From Sphingobium vermicomposti (GTDB lineage: Bacteria; Pseudomonadota; Alphaproteobacteria; Sphingomonadales; Sphingomonadaceae), in assembly GCF_011762025.1 (NCBI RefSeq), contig NZ_JAASQR010000003.1, positions 186,001-250,000 on the forward strand: a DNA stretch of 64,000 nucleotides. Direction: 5' to 3'. Both the position numbers and the translations under genes were made by a program. Below the pieces are notes generated by a model, which made no database searches, was not told the DNA's origin, and saw nothing but the letters and a program-made list of their open reading frames with translations. This document shows, piece by piece, positions 36,190-44,221 of this stretch; positions within the stretch are counted from its first letter, which is position 1, and the number at the start of each line of letters is the position of its first letter.

Positions 36190-37647
36190 TTATTTCTTCA
36201 TGAAATTCTGAAAACCGGGCGGCAGGTTCGGCATGTTGCCGCCACCCAATCCGCCAAGCCCACCCAGATCGGGAGCACCGCCAGCGCCCCCCATCAACTT
36301 GTCCATCCCGCCGCCGGTGAACATCTTGGCCAGCCCTTTCAGGCCGCCCATCTTGCGAATCTTCTTCATCGCGCTTTCCATCTCCTGATGCATTTTCAGG
36401 AGCTTGTTGACGTCCTGCACAGTCCTGCCCGCACCTTTGGCGATGCGGATCTTGCGCTTGGCGTTGATCAGGGCGGGGCGCTCCCGCTCCTTGGGCGTCA
36501 TGGACCCGATCATCGCATCGAGATGAACCAAAGTCTTGTCGTTGGCACCGCTGTTCGCCATCGCCGCCTGCGCTTTCTTAAGGCCCGGCAACATGCCTGC
36601 CAGCGCGCCCAGGCCACCCATGCGGCGCATCTGGTTCAGCTGGCTGCGCAGGTCGTTCATGTCGAACTGACCCTTGGCCATCTTCTTGGCCAGCTTGTCG
36701 GCTTCCTCGGCGTCGATGCTCTCGGCGGCCTTTTCGACCAGCGATACGACATCGCCCATGCCCAATATGCGCTGCGCCACGCGCTGCGGATGGAACGGCT
36801 CGATCGCATCGAGCTTCTCGCCGGTGCCCGCAAACTTGATCGGACGGCCAGTCACCGCCCGCATCGACAGCGCCGCACCGCCGCGCGCATCGCCATCCAT
36901 GCGGGTCAACACCACACCGGTCAGCGGCACCTGAGCGGTAAAGCTGCTCGCGACGTTCACCGCGTCCTGGCCGGTCAGCGAATCGACCACCAGCAGAATT
37001 TCCGCCGGGTTAGAGACTTCGGCGACCGCCTTCATCTCGTCCATCAACGCCTGATCGACGTGCAAGCGGCCCGCCGTATCCAGCATCACCACGTCAAAGC
37101 CCTGCAGCTTCGCCGCCTGCAATGCGCGCTTCGCAATCTCAACCGGTTGCTGCCCCGGCACGATCGGCAGTGTCGCCACATCGGTCTGGGTGCCCAGCAC
37201 CGCCAACTGCTCCTGCGCTGCCGGGCGCTGGACGTCGAGCGACGCCATCAGCACCTTCTTGCGCTCTTTTTCCTTCAGCCGCTTGGCGATCTTGGCAGTC
37301 GAAGTCGTCTTGCCCGACCCCTGCAGGCCGACCATCATGATGACGGCGGGCGGGGACACGTCGATCAGCAGGTCGGACGTTTCCGACCCCAGCACAGCGG
37401 TCAGCGCATCGCTGACAATCTTCACGACCTGCTGACCCGGCGTCACCGACCGCAGGACATTGTGACCAACCGCCTGTTCAGTCACGTCATCGACGAACTG
37501 CCGAACGACCGGAAGCGCCACGTCCGCTTCGAGCAGAGCGATTCGCACCTCGCGCATCGCGGCGCGGACATCGTCCTCCGTCAGCGCACCGCGCCCACGA
37601 AGCTTGTCGAATACCCCGCCTAAACGATCGCTCAGCGAATCGAACAT
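36190..37647 (-). CDS. ffh: signal recognition particle protein Ffh
   Basis: Ffh binds 4.5S RNA and signal sequences and docks with FtsY to target membrane proteins. From the ATG at 37647 (GAGG 5 bases upstream) the protein is 485 residues and starts FDSLSDRLGGVFDKLRGRGAL. The GTPase P-loop is GLQGSGKTTS, followed by DVQRPAAQEQLAVLG, DTAGRLHVD and TRMDGDARGGAALS. The Met/Gly-rich M domain ends the protein. The open frame extends far upstream but is unlike Ffh. It heads the operon with rpsP, rimM, trmD and rplS. FtsY is encoded at 40104. Confidence 0.98.
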   Translation of the reverse strand: MFDSLSDRLGGVFDKLRGRGALTEDDVRAAMREVRIALLEADVALPVVRQFVDDVTEQAVGHNVLRSVTPGQQVVKIVSDALTAVLGSETSDLLIDVSPPAVIMMVGLQGSGKTTSTAKIAKRLKEKERKKVLMASLDVQRPAAQEQLAVLGTQTDVATLPIVPGQQPVEIAKRALQAAKLQGFDVVMLDTAGRLHVDQALMDEMKAVAEVSNPAEILLVVDSLTGQDAVNVASSFTAQVPLTGVVLTRMDGDARGGAALSMRAVTGRPIKFAGTGEKLDAIEPFHPQRVAQRILGMGDVVSLVEKAAESIDAEEADKLAKKMAKGQFDMNDLRSQLNQMRRMGGLGALAGMLPGLKKAQAAMANSGANDKTLVHLDAMIGSMTPKERERPALINAKRKIRIAKGAGRTVQDVNKLLKMHQEMESAMKKIRKMGGLKGLAKMFTGGGMDKLMGGAGGAPDLGGLGGLGGGNMPNLPPGFQNFMKK

Positions 37648-37984
37648 CATCACCTCAATTGGGCCAAAAGCCCGGAAAACTGCGCCTACCCCGCCAAACG
37701 ACGAAATCGCCGGCGGGCGAAACATCGCCGGCCAGCGTCCATCCGGTGCCCCATTTGGGCACCATGGATTTGTCAGAATATCAGACAGCGAGCCGCCTGA
37801 TTGCGATGTGGCCCTTAGCGGAACGGCGGGAGGGATGCAACGATAGTCGGCACACACCACCGCCGTTCGGGCTGAGCCTGTCGAAGCCCTTCCCTTCTCT
37901 TCAAAAAGAGAGCCCTTCGACACGCCCAGGGCGAGCGGGGGAGGTGAACGGCAACGTCTGGCCTTTTCCCCCCACACACCTTAC
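37648..37984. other. 337-base non-coding interval between divergent ffh and dapF
   Basis: This interval must hold the promoters of the translation/SRP operon and of dapF-mtaB-ftsY. It contains the palindromic element at 37863-37938, and the first 200 bases next to ffh show no feature I can name. No open frame on either strand looks protein-coding. Confidence 0.6.
37863..37938. repeat. intergenic paired palindrome, CCGTTCGGGCTGAGC family (copy 2)
   Basis: The left arm (37863-37890) and inverted right arm (37911-37938) pair over most of 28 bases; TGTCGAAG is the most conserved core. The copies at 41056-41133 and 41831-41905 have the same design. It lies upstream of dapF and ffh, so it is not simply a transcript terminator at this site. 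Confidence 0.85.
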
Positions 37985-38797
37985 ATGCGCGGCCATATGG
38001 GCCGATTTTCAAAGATGCACGGGCTGGGCAACGACTTCGTCGTCATCGACGCGCGGACAAGCGCGGTCGAAATGACGGCGGCGCGCGCGCAAGCCATATC
38101 CGACCGCCACGCCGGTATCGGCTGCGACCAGCTGATCCTGATCGGCCCGTCAGACCGCGCCGACGTATCGATGCGCATATTCAATAGCGACGGCAGCGAA
38201 GTGGAGGCATGCGGCAACGCCACCCGCTGCGTCCCCCTGTTCGTAGGGCGCGACGTGTTGATCGAAACCAAGGCAGGCCTGCTGGATGCAAAAGCCGTCG
38301 ATGGCGGCGCCAGCGTCGACATGGGCGCGCCCCGGCTCGACTGGGACGCCATACCCCTCGCCTATGCCATGGACACGCTGGCCATGCCGGTCAGTTGGGA
38401 AGCCCTCCCCACCCCGGCCGCCGTCAATGTCGGCAACCCACACGTCATCTTCTTCTGTGACGATCTGAACGGTGTGAACTTTGAACATCTGGGGCCGCTT
38501 ATCGAGACGGATCCGCTCTTCCCCGCCCGCGTCAATGTCAACTTCGCGCAGACTATCGGCGACAACCATATCCGCCTGGTCGTCTGGGAACGCGGCGCTG
38601 GCCTGACCCGTGCCTGCGGGACCGGAGCCTGCGCCACAGCCGTCGCAGCAGTCCGGCGCAAGCTCGTCAGCGGCCCCACCAAAGTTTCCCTGCCCGGCGG
38701 CGACCTCATCATCGACTGGCAACCCGGCGGGCACATAATGATGACCGGCCCTGCCACCCACGTCTTTGACGGCGAGGCTGACTGGGCGCGCTTCTAA
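37985..38797 (+). CDS. dapF: diaminopimelate epimerase
   Basis: DapF converts LL- to meso-diaminopimelate for peptidoglycan and lysine. The 270-residue protein has the two active-site cysteines in EACGNATRC and RACGTGACAT, and the signature MHGLGNDFVVID at the N-terminus. An alternative ATG is at 37997 (MGRFSKMHG); neither has a clear ribosome-binding site. The next gene, mtaB, starts 2 bases after the stop. LysC (18522) acts in the same pathway. Confidence 0.96.
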   Translation: MRGHMGRFSKMHGLGNDFVVIDARTSAVEMTAARAQAISDRHAGIGCDQLILIGPSDRADVSMRIFNSDGSEVEACGNATRCVPLFVGRDVLIETKAGLLDAKAVDGGASVDMGAPRLDWDAIPLAYAMDTLAMPVSWEALPTPAAVNVGNPHVIFFCDDLNGVNFEHLGPLIETDPLFPARVNVNFAQTIGDNHIRLVVWERGAGLTRACGTGACATAVAAVRRKLVSGPTKVSLPGGDLIIDWQPGGHIMMTGPATHVFDGEADWARF

Positions 38798-38799
38798 CC

Positions 38800-40107
38800 A
38801 TGAACGGGCCGCAGATCATCACGCTGGGCTGCCGCCTCAACATAGCGGAGAGCGAGGCGATCCGCGAAATGGCGGGCGAGCAGAACGATCTGATCGTCAT
38901 CAACAGCTGCGCTGTCACGGCGGAAGCGGTGCGCCAGACCCGTCAGACGATCCGGCGCGCGCGGCGGGAACGGCCCGATGCCCGGATCATGGTGACAGGC
39001 TGCGCGGCGCAGACGGAACCGGAAACCTTCGCGCAGATGGCGGAAGTCGATGCTGTCATCGGCAACCGCGAGAAGATGGAGGCGGGGGCTTACACGCCCT
39101 CCGTTCGTGTCGAGCGAAGTCGAGACACGGATGCGCTATCGCTTCTCGACTTCGCTCGAAGCGAACGGGCGAATGTAAGCGTTTCCGACATCATGGCTGT
39201 CCGCGAAACGGCACCCCACATGGCCAGCGCCTTCGCCGAACATGCCCGCGCCTTTCTGGAGGTGCAAAATGGCTGCGACCATCGCTGCACCTTCTGCATC
39301 ATCCCCTATGGACGGGGGAACAGCCGCTCCGTGCCCGCAGGCGCGGTGATCGACAAGGCGCGCGAACTGGTCGACGCCGGTTACCGGGAAATCGTGCTGA
39401 CCGGCGTGGACGTCACCAGCTACGGCCCCGACCTGCCCGGCGCACCGTCGCTCGGCCACCTTGTCGAGCGTATCCTCAAAGCCGTCCCCAACCTCCCCCG
39501 CTTGCGCCTCTCCTCCATCGACAGCGTGGAAATCGACGACCGGCTGTTCGACCTGATCGCGCATGATCCGCGCATGATGCCGCATCTGCACCTGTCGCTT
39601 CAGGCGGGCGACGACATGATCCTCAAGCGTATGAAGCGGCGACACACGCGCGCCGATGCCATCCGCATCGTCGAGCGCCTGAAAGCCGCCCGCCCGACCA
39701 TCAGCATCGGCGCGGACATCATCGCCGGTTTCCCGACCGAGGATGATGCGATGTTCGAAAACAGCCTCGCGCTGGTGCGGGAATGCGACATCGTCCACGG
39801 CCACATCTTCCCCTACTCACCCCGAACCGGCACGCCAGCGGCCCGCATGCCGCAAGTGGACCGCGCAACGGTAAAAGCCCGCGCCGCCCGCCTTCGGGAT
39901 GCTTGCGGCCAGCAGCGGCAGGCATGGCTGGAGAGCCTCGCAGGGTCGTCCCAGTCGGTGTTGGTGGAGCGCGACGGCCTCACCGGCCACTCGGAAAACT
40001 TCGCCCCCATGCGCTTTACCCAGCCACAATCCCCATCCTCCATCATATCCGCAACCATCACGGGCCTTGAGAATGGCGTGCTGATCGCGCAAGAGGCGCA
40101 GCAATGA
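38800..40107 (+). CDS. mtaB: tRNA (N6-threonylcarbamoyladenosine37-C2)-methylthiotransferase MtaB, with in-frame repeat insertion
   Basis: MtaB adds a methylthio group to t6A37 of tRNAs decoding ANN codons. The 435-residue radical-SAM enzyme has the three auxiliary-cluster cysteines C11 (TLGCRLN), C37 (INSCAVT) and C68 (TGCAAQ), and the SAM cluster C159-x3-C163-x2-C166 in NGCDHRCTFCIIPYGRG. A TRAM-like tail ends it. Residues about 100-124 (from SVRVERSRDT to FARSERA) are encoded by a palindromic repeat at 39098-39170 and are not part of the family; the insert falls between the UPF0004 and radical-SAM domains. The gene overlaps ftsY by 4 bases. Confidence 0.93.
   Translation: MNGPQIITLGCRLNIAESEAIREMAGEQNDLIVINSCAVTAEAVRQTRQTIRRARRERPDARIMVTGCAAQTEPETFAQMAEVDAVIGNREKMEAGAYTPSVRVERSRDTDALSLLDFARSERANVSVSDIMAVRETAPHMASAFAEHARAFLEVQNGCDHRCTFCIIPYGRGNSRSVPAGAVIDKARELVDAGYREIVLTGVDVTSYGPDLPGAPSLGHLVERILKAVPNLPRLRLSSIDSVEIDDRLFDLIAHDPRMMPHLHLSLQAGDDMILKRMKRRHTRADAIRIVERLKAARPTISIGADIIAGFPTEDDAMFENSLALVRECDIVHGHIFPYSPRTGTPAARMPQVDRATVKARAARLRDACGQQRQAWLESLAGSSQSVLVERDGLTGHSENFAPMRFTQPQSPSSIISATITGLENGVLIAQEAQQ
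39098..39170. repeat. palindromic element inside the mtaB coding sequence
   Basis: The left arm 39100-39128 (CCGTTCGTGTCGAGCGAAG...) and right arm 39142-39169 are inverted copies with about 24 of 28 bases matching; the core TCGAGCGAAGTCGAGA is identical. A 13-base loop separates them. The element keeps the mtaB frame open and is translated. Its arms differ from the intergenic CCGTTCGGGCTGAGC family but have the same overall build. Confidence 0.9.
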
Positions 40108-41042
40108 CTGAACCCGGCACCAGCTGGCGCGACCGCCTCTTCGGCGGCTTGAAGCGCACATCCGACAAACTCGGCGAAAATTTGACTGGCCTTTTCACCA
40201 AGGCCGCGCTCGACGACCAGACCCTGGATGAAATTGAGGAGGCGCTGATTGTCAGCGACCTTGGCCCCGCAATGGCGGCGCGTGTGCGCGGCCGACTGTC
40301 CGAAGGGCGCTATAGCAGGGAACTGACCGAGGAATATCTGCGAGAAATCATCGCGGAGGAAATCGAGAAAGTCCTCGCCCCCGTGGCCCGACCGCTTGAG
40401 ATCGAAGCCTTCCCACGCCCACAGGTGATCCTGGTCATCGGGGTGAACGGATCGGGCAAAACCACCACCATCGCCAAGCTCGCCAACCTGCTGCTGGAAC
40501 AGGATTATGGTGTGATGCTGGCCGCAGGCGATACCTTCCGTGCTGCCGCCATCGGTCAGCTCAAGGTCTGGGCCGAACGGCTCGGCATCCCCATCGTCGC
40601 TGGCAAGGAAGGCGGCGACGCTGCAGGCATCGTGTTCGACGCGGTGAAACAAGCGACCGCCACCGGCATCGACGTGTTGATCGTCGACACCGCAGGCCGC
40701 CTGCAGAACAAGACCGAGCTGATGGACGAGCTGTCCAAGATTCGCCGTGTGCTGGGCCGGTTGAACCCGGCGGCGCCGCATGACGTTGTGCTGGTGCTGG
40801 ATGCCACCACGGGACAGAATGCGTTGAACCAGATTGAGGTTTTCAAGGAAGTCGCGCAGGTGACTGGCCTTGTCATGACAAAGCTCGATGGCACCGCGCG
40901 CGGCGGCGTGCTGGTGGCGGCGGCGGAAAAATACCGCCTGCCCATCCACGCGATCGGCGTCGGCGAAAAGATCGAGGACCTGCGCCCGTTCGACGCTGGC
41001 GACATGGCGCGCGCAATCGCAGGGACTGCCTATGCGCGATAA
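40104..41042 (+). CDS. ftsY: signal recognition particle receptor FtsY
   Basis: FtsY is the membrane-associated SRP receptor GTPase. The 312-residue protein has a short acidic N-terminal part (WRDRLFGGLKRTSDKL), the NG domain with P-loop GVNGSGKTTT, AGDTFRAAAIGQLKVWAERL, DTAGRLQNKTELMDEL, and TKLDGTARGGVLV. It lacks the long A domain of the E. coli protein, which is normal in alphaproteobacteria. The ATG overlaps the mtaB stop by 4 bases. A paired palindrome follows the stop. Confidence 0.97.
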   Translation: MTEPGTSWRDRLFGGLKRTSDKLGENLTGLFTKAALDDQTLDEIEEALIVSDLGPAMAARVRGRLSEGRYSRELTEEYLREIIAEEIEKVLAPVARPLEIEAFPRPQVILVIGVNGSGKTTTIAKLANLLLEQDYGVMLAAGDTFRAAAIGQLKVWAERLGIPIVAGKEGGDAAGIVFDAVKQATATGIDVLIVDTAGRLQNKTELMDELSKIRRVLGRLNPAAPHDVVLVLDATTGQNALNQIEVFKEVAQVTGLVMTKLDGTARGGVLVAAAEKYRLPIHAIGVGEKIEDLRPFDAGDMARAIAGTAYAR

Positions 41043-41055
41043 GATTATAGAATAA

Positions 41056-41133
41056 CCGTTCGGGCTGAGCTTGTCGAAGCCCTTCCCTTCTTTGAAGAAA
41101 AGCAAAGCCCTTCGACAAGCTGAGGGCGAACGG
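41056..41133. repeat. intergenic paired palindrome, CCGTTCGGGCTGAGC family (copy 3)
   Basis: The left arm starts at 41056, 13 bases after the ftsY stop; the right arm ends at 41133, 11 bases before the yciB start. The arms pair over about 27 bases. A strong RNA hairpin between these two genes could limit readthrough or protect the upstream message. Confidence 0.88.
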
Positions 41134-41144
41134 ATGGAACCATC

Positions 41145-41804
41145 ATGGCCCAACAAGAGCCGTCGCCCAAACCAGCCCATAACGGCAATCTCAGCCTCGC
41201 CCTCGATTTCGGGCCGCTGCTCGTCTTCTTCCTGACCTACAAGGGCGCTGGCTGGTTTTGGGGCGCGGGCAACCCGATCACCGCGATGAGCCTGGGCACA
41301 GCCGCTTTCATGGCCGCGATCATCATCGCCGTCATCATCTCGAAAGTGAAGCTGGGCCGCGTGTCGCCGATGCTGTGGCTGTCGGCGATGCTGATCCTGT
41401 TTTTCGGCGGGCTGACGATCTATTTCCAGGATCAAAGCTTCATTCAGATCAAGCCGACCATCATCTACAGCTTCTTCGCGCTGATGCTGTTTGGAGGCTT
41501 GCTGCGGGGCAAGGCGCTGCTCAAATATCTGCTACAGGCCGCCTATGACGGGCTGACCGAAGAAGGCTGGCGCAAGCTGTCACGCAACTGGGGCATCTTC
41601 TTCGTGGCCATGGCAATCGCCAACGAAGTGATGCGTCACTCGATGAGCTTCGACGCATGGCTCGCGATCAAGGTCTGGGGCGTGACTATCGTGTCGCTCG
41701 TTTTTGCGCTGGCCAATATCCCGATGCTGATGCGCCACGGGCTTGCGCTAGGCAATAAACTGGACAGCGAGGACATCGGCGAAACCACTCCGCCGCAGGG
41801 GTGA
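41145..41804 (+). CDS. yciB: inner membrane septation protein A family (YciB/IspZ)
   Basis: This 219-residue protein has five hydrophobic segments and starts LALDFGPLLVFFLTYKGAGWFWGAGNPITAMSLGTAAFM. The segments FFGGLTIYFQDQSFIQIKPTIIYSFFALMLFGGLL and EGWRKLSRNWGIFFVAMAIANEVMRHSMSFDAWLAIKVWG are YciB hallmarks. YciB is thought to help build the cell envelope and division septum. It follows ftsY with a palindrome between them, so expression may be partly uncoupled. A second palindrome of the same family follows the stop. Confidence 0.93.
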   Translation: MAQQEPSPKPAHNGNLSLALDFGPLLVFFLTYKGAGWFWGAGNPITAMSLGTAAFMAAIIIAVIISKVKLGRVSPMLWLSAMLILFFGGLTIYFQDQSFIQIKPTIIYSFFALMLFGGLLRGKALLKYLLQAAYDGLTEEGWRKLSRNWGIFFVAMAIANEVMRHSMSFDAWLAIKVWGVTIVSLVFALANIPMLMRHGLALGNKLDSEDIGETTPPQG

Positions 41805-41830
41805 TTTGCGCCCAGAGCGGAACGCAATGT

Positions 41831-41905
41831 CCGTTCGCCCTGAGCTTGTCGAAGGGCTCTACTTCTTCAAAAAGTAGAAGGCTTCGACAGGCTCAGCCCG
41901 AACGG
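41831..41905. repeat. intergenic paired palindrome, CCGTTCGGGCTGAGC family (copy 4)
   Basis: This is the most regular copy. The arms pair over about 28 bases, and the inner part (CTACTT...AAGTAG) extends the stem almost to the loop. It lies between the convergent yciB and PuuD-like genes and could terminate both transcripts. Confidence 0.9.
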
Positions 41906-41960
41906 CCATTGTTGACGCACAAGGCGGAGCCAGCCTCAACCAGCCCCGCCCGCAATCTTC

Positions 41961-42524
41961 TTAACCGCCGTTAAAGTTGATCATGCAATAGAGCATCGGC
42001 AGCGACAGCAGCGTATTCATGCGTGAAAAGATCATCGCAGTGGTCGCCGCCTTGGCCTTCGCCGCATCCTCGGCTGCCACGATCCCCAGCGCCTTCTTCT
42101 GGTTCGGCCAGATGATGAACCACACGTTGAACGCCATCACCAGCGCCAGCCACATGCCGATGCCGATCAGCACGAAACCGGGCGTCAGCGTCAACGCTTC
42201 CACCAGATAGGCACTACGCCAGGCAATGATAACACCGGTCAGCACGGTCAGCGCGGCACCCCAACGGAAGAAGAACAGGGCCGAAGGCGCGATGAATTTC
42301 GACACGCCTGGCTTCAACTCCGCCGGCACTTTGGGCATGGTTGGGATCTGGACGAAGTTGAAATAATAAAGAAGGCCGATCCAGACGACGCCGAAAAACA
42401 GATGAAGCCAGCGCAAGATCGCTTGCTCAGGAATCGTATTTGCAGGCACCGCGAAAATCACCACCAGCGCCAGAACCAACCCTGCGGCAAGCACCAGATG
42501 CAAATTACCAAAGAATTTTGCCAT
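41961..42524 (-). CDS. PuuD-like membrane protein (urate hydroxylase N-terminal domain family)
   Basis: From the ATG at 42524 the protein is 187 residues with four to five membrane helices. WLHLFFGVVWIGLLYYFNFVQIPTMPKVPAELKPGVSKFI is typical of the Urate_ox_N family, whose larger members carry a cytochrome c domain and oxidise urate. The cytochrome part is absent here, so urate oxidation is doubtful; it may be a simple membrane haem protein. The gene is monocistronic and divergent from sodB. Confidence 0.75.
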   Translation of the reverse strand: MAKFFGNLHLVLAAGLVLALVVIFAVPANTIPEQAILRWLHLFFGVVWIGLLYYFNFVQIPTMPKVPAELKPGVSKFIAPSALFFFRWGAALTVLTGVIIAWRSAYLVEALTLTPGFVLIGIGMWLALVMAFNVWFIIWPNQKKALGIVAAEDAAKAKAATTAMIFSRMNTLLSLPMLYCMINFNGG

Positions 42525-42734
42525 TGATCCGTCCCCTATTATCCAGCCGCTGCTAACGATCGGCATGACCGGTGATTCTAAGCCATCGTTACGCGGCTGT
42601 CACATGGATAATTCCGCTTCCTTAAACGAAAATATCCTGTTTTCCGCAGTGCAATAAGGCTGCTACGGGCGGGGACCCTTCCGGCTGCATACCCGTTATG
42701 CGGCCATCCATCACAGAACCCGAGGAGTTCCGAC

Positions 42735-43346
42735 ATGGCCTTTGTGCTGCCCAATCTGCCCTATCCCAAGGATGCCTTTGGCGACATTCTTTCGGTCGAA
42801 ACATTCGATTATCACCATGGCAAGCATCACAATGCCTATGTTGTGAAGGCCAATGAACTGGTCGCCGCCGACCCCACGCTTCAGGGGAAGTCGCTGGTCG
42901 ATCTGATCAAGAGCAGCAAGGGCGGGCTGTTCAACCAGGTCGGGCAAATCTGGAACCACACATTCTACTGGCATTGCCTGTCGCCTGAAAAGAAGCAGCC
43001 CAGCGGCCAGTTGCTGGACCTCATCAACGAAGGCTTCGGCTCGGTCGATGCCCTGCTCGACAAGCTGAAGGCGGAGGCCGTGGGCCATTTCGCCAGCGGT
43101 TGGGCCGCGCTCATCCTCAAGGACGGCAAGTTGGAAATCACCAGCTATCACGACGCCGACACGCCGGTCGCCCACGGCCATGCGCCGCTTCTGATCCTCG
43201 ATGTGTGGGAACATGCCTATTATATCGACTATCGCAACCTGCGCCCGAACTATGCCGAACGTCTGCTCAAGGAAGCGATTGACTGGGATTTCGTCGCGCT
43301 GAACCTCGATGGCGAAGGCGCGAGCCGCGCAGACCAGCCGGGCTGA
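42735..43346 (+). CDS. sodB: superoxide dismutase, Fe type
   Basis: SodB converts superoxide to oxygen and hydrogen peroxide in the cytoplasm. The 203-residue protein has the metal ligands His27 (FDYHHGKHH), His75 (IWNHTFYW), Asp156 and His160 (LDVWEHAYYIDY), matching the Fe/Mn family. The Gln in NQVGQIWNH (residue 71) favours iron over manganese. GAGGAG precedes the ATG. The gene is monocistronic and is followed by a strong hairpin. A hemerythrin-like gene lies 128 bases downstream. Confidence 0.96.
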   Translation: MAFVLPNLPYPKDAFGDILSVETFDYHHGKHHNAYVVKANELVAADPTLQGKSLVDLIKSSKGGLFNQVGQIWNHTFYWHCLSPEKKQPSGQLLDLINEGFGSVDALLDKLKAEAVGHFASGWAALILKDGKLEITSYHDADTPVAHGHAPLLILDVWEHAYYIDYRNLRPNYAERLLKEAIDWDFVALNLDGEGASRADQPG

Positions 43347-43354
43347 TCCCCAAT

Positions 43355-43389
43355 GCCGTCCGCCGCTCCCCCAACGGGCGGCGGACGGC
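43355..43389 (+). terminator. strong hairpin after sodB
   Basis: A perfect 12-bp GC stem (43355-43366 with 43378-43389) and an 11-base loop begin 9 bases after the sodB stop. It lacks a clear U tract, so it may stabilise the 3' end rather than act as a classical intrinsic terminator. Confidence 0.7.
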
Positions 43390-43473
43390 CACGCCGGGTC
43401 CTTTCATTTACGGAACGGATTATTAACAGGGTTGCGAGATAAGCGTCCAATGTGATGCAACGGACGCAGCCTT

Positions 43474-43908
43474 ATGAATCTTGATCAATTGCAAGGGCAG
43501 CATGAAGCGGTCGAGGCGCTTGCAACCCAGTTCCTGTCACTGATCGCCGACGATCGCCTTGCTCGTCCGGTGGGCACGCTGCGCTGGCAGCTGGCGCGGG
43601 AATTAATGGCCCATCTCGCGCTGGAGGATCAGATCTTCTATCCGTCCATGCAGCGCCAGCCCCACGCCCTCCTGCGCGACACAGCGGCACGGCTTCAGGT
43701 TGAAATGGCACCTCTCGCCGCATCTTTTTCCGGCTATATGTCCCGATGGAGCGATGATCGCATCGCGCGCGAATGGCGCGATTTCTGCCGCGAAAGCCGA
43801 CAGATGATCGACGCCATCCTCAACCGGATGCACAAGGAAGAAAAGCTGCTGGTCCCGCTACTTGCCGAAGCCGGGATTATTGAACCGCCGCTTAAACTCG
43901 CTAGCTGA
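43474..43908 (+). CDS. hemerythrin-like HHE domain protein
   Basis: The 144-residue all-helical protein has the His/Glu pattern of hemerythrin domains: QHEAVEALATQF (first helix), MAHLALEDQIFYPSMQR (HxxxE), and AILNRMHKEEKLLVPLL (HxxxE-like). Such domains hold a di-iron centre that binds oxygen, peroxide or nitric oxide. It sits downstream of sodB, which suggests oxidative or nitrosative stress, but that is context only. It converges with the ferredoxin-like gene, overlapping by 8 bases. Confidence 0.82.
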   Translation: MNLDQLQGQHEAVEALATQFLSLIADDRLARPVGTLRWQLARELMAHLALEDQIFYPSMQRQPHALLRDTAARLQVEMAPLAASFSGYMSRWSDDRIAREWRDFCRESRQMIDAILNRMHKEEKLLVPLLAEAGIIEPPLKLAS

Positions 43909-44221
43909 TCCCGCTCTGACCTTGAAGGAGGCCCAACGTCTCCGCCAGTTCATCCAGATCAGCGCCCCGGCGCACCAGCAGCCAATCTGTCGCTTGCGCT
44001 CCATTGACCACTGTCACCGCGCCTTTGGGGCAGACGCCCAGGCAGTTCACTTCGACGATGCCCGCTGCGGCCTTGCGCCCCTTTTTCAGCGCAAGATGCT
44101 TGCGTAACGCCTTGGCCAGCCGTTCATCGCCGTCGGGCCCGAAACCACCATCCAGCTTCTTTGAGCATTTGCGGCAGACCAGCACCGCCTGCTGCCAGTT
44201 CGAACGGACATGAGCCTTCAA
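43901..44221 (-). CDS. thioredoxin-like [2Fe-2S] ferredoxin domain protein
   Basis: The 106-residue protein has cysteines C16 and C19 (LVCRKCSKK) and C60 and C64 (VNCLGVCPKGAVTVV), spaced as in thioredoxin-like [2Fe-2S] ferredoxins. The CPKGA segment is typical of the family. Its redox partner is unknown. Its start overlaps the stop of the J-domain gene by 4 bases, so the two are translationally coupled, a pairing worth noting for Fe-S assembly or repair. Confidence 0.82.
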   Translation of the reverse strand: MKAHVRSNWQQAVLVCRKCSKKLDGGFGPDGDERLAKALRKHLALKKGRKAAAGIVEVNCLGVCPKGAVTVVNGAQATDWLLVRRGADLDELAETLGLLQGQSGIS

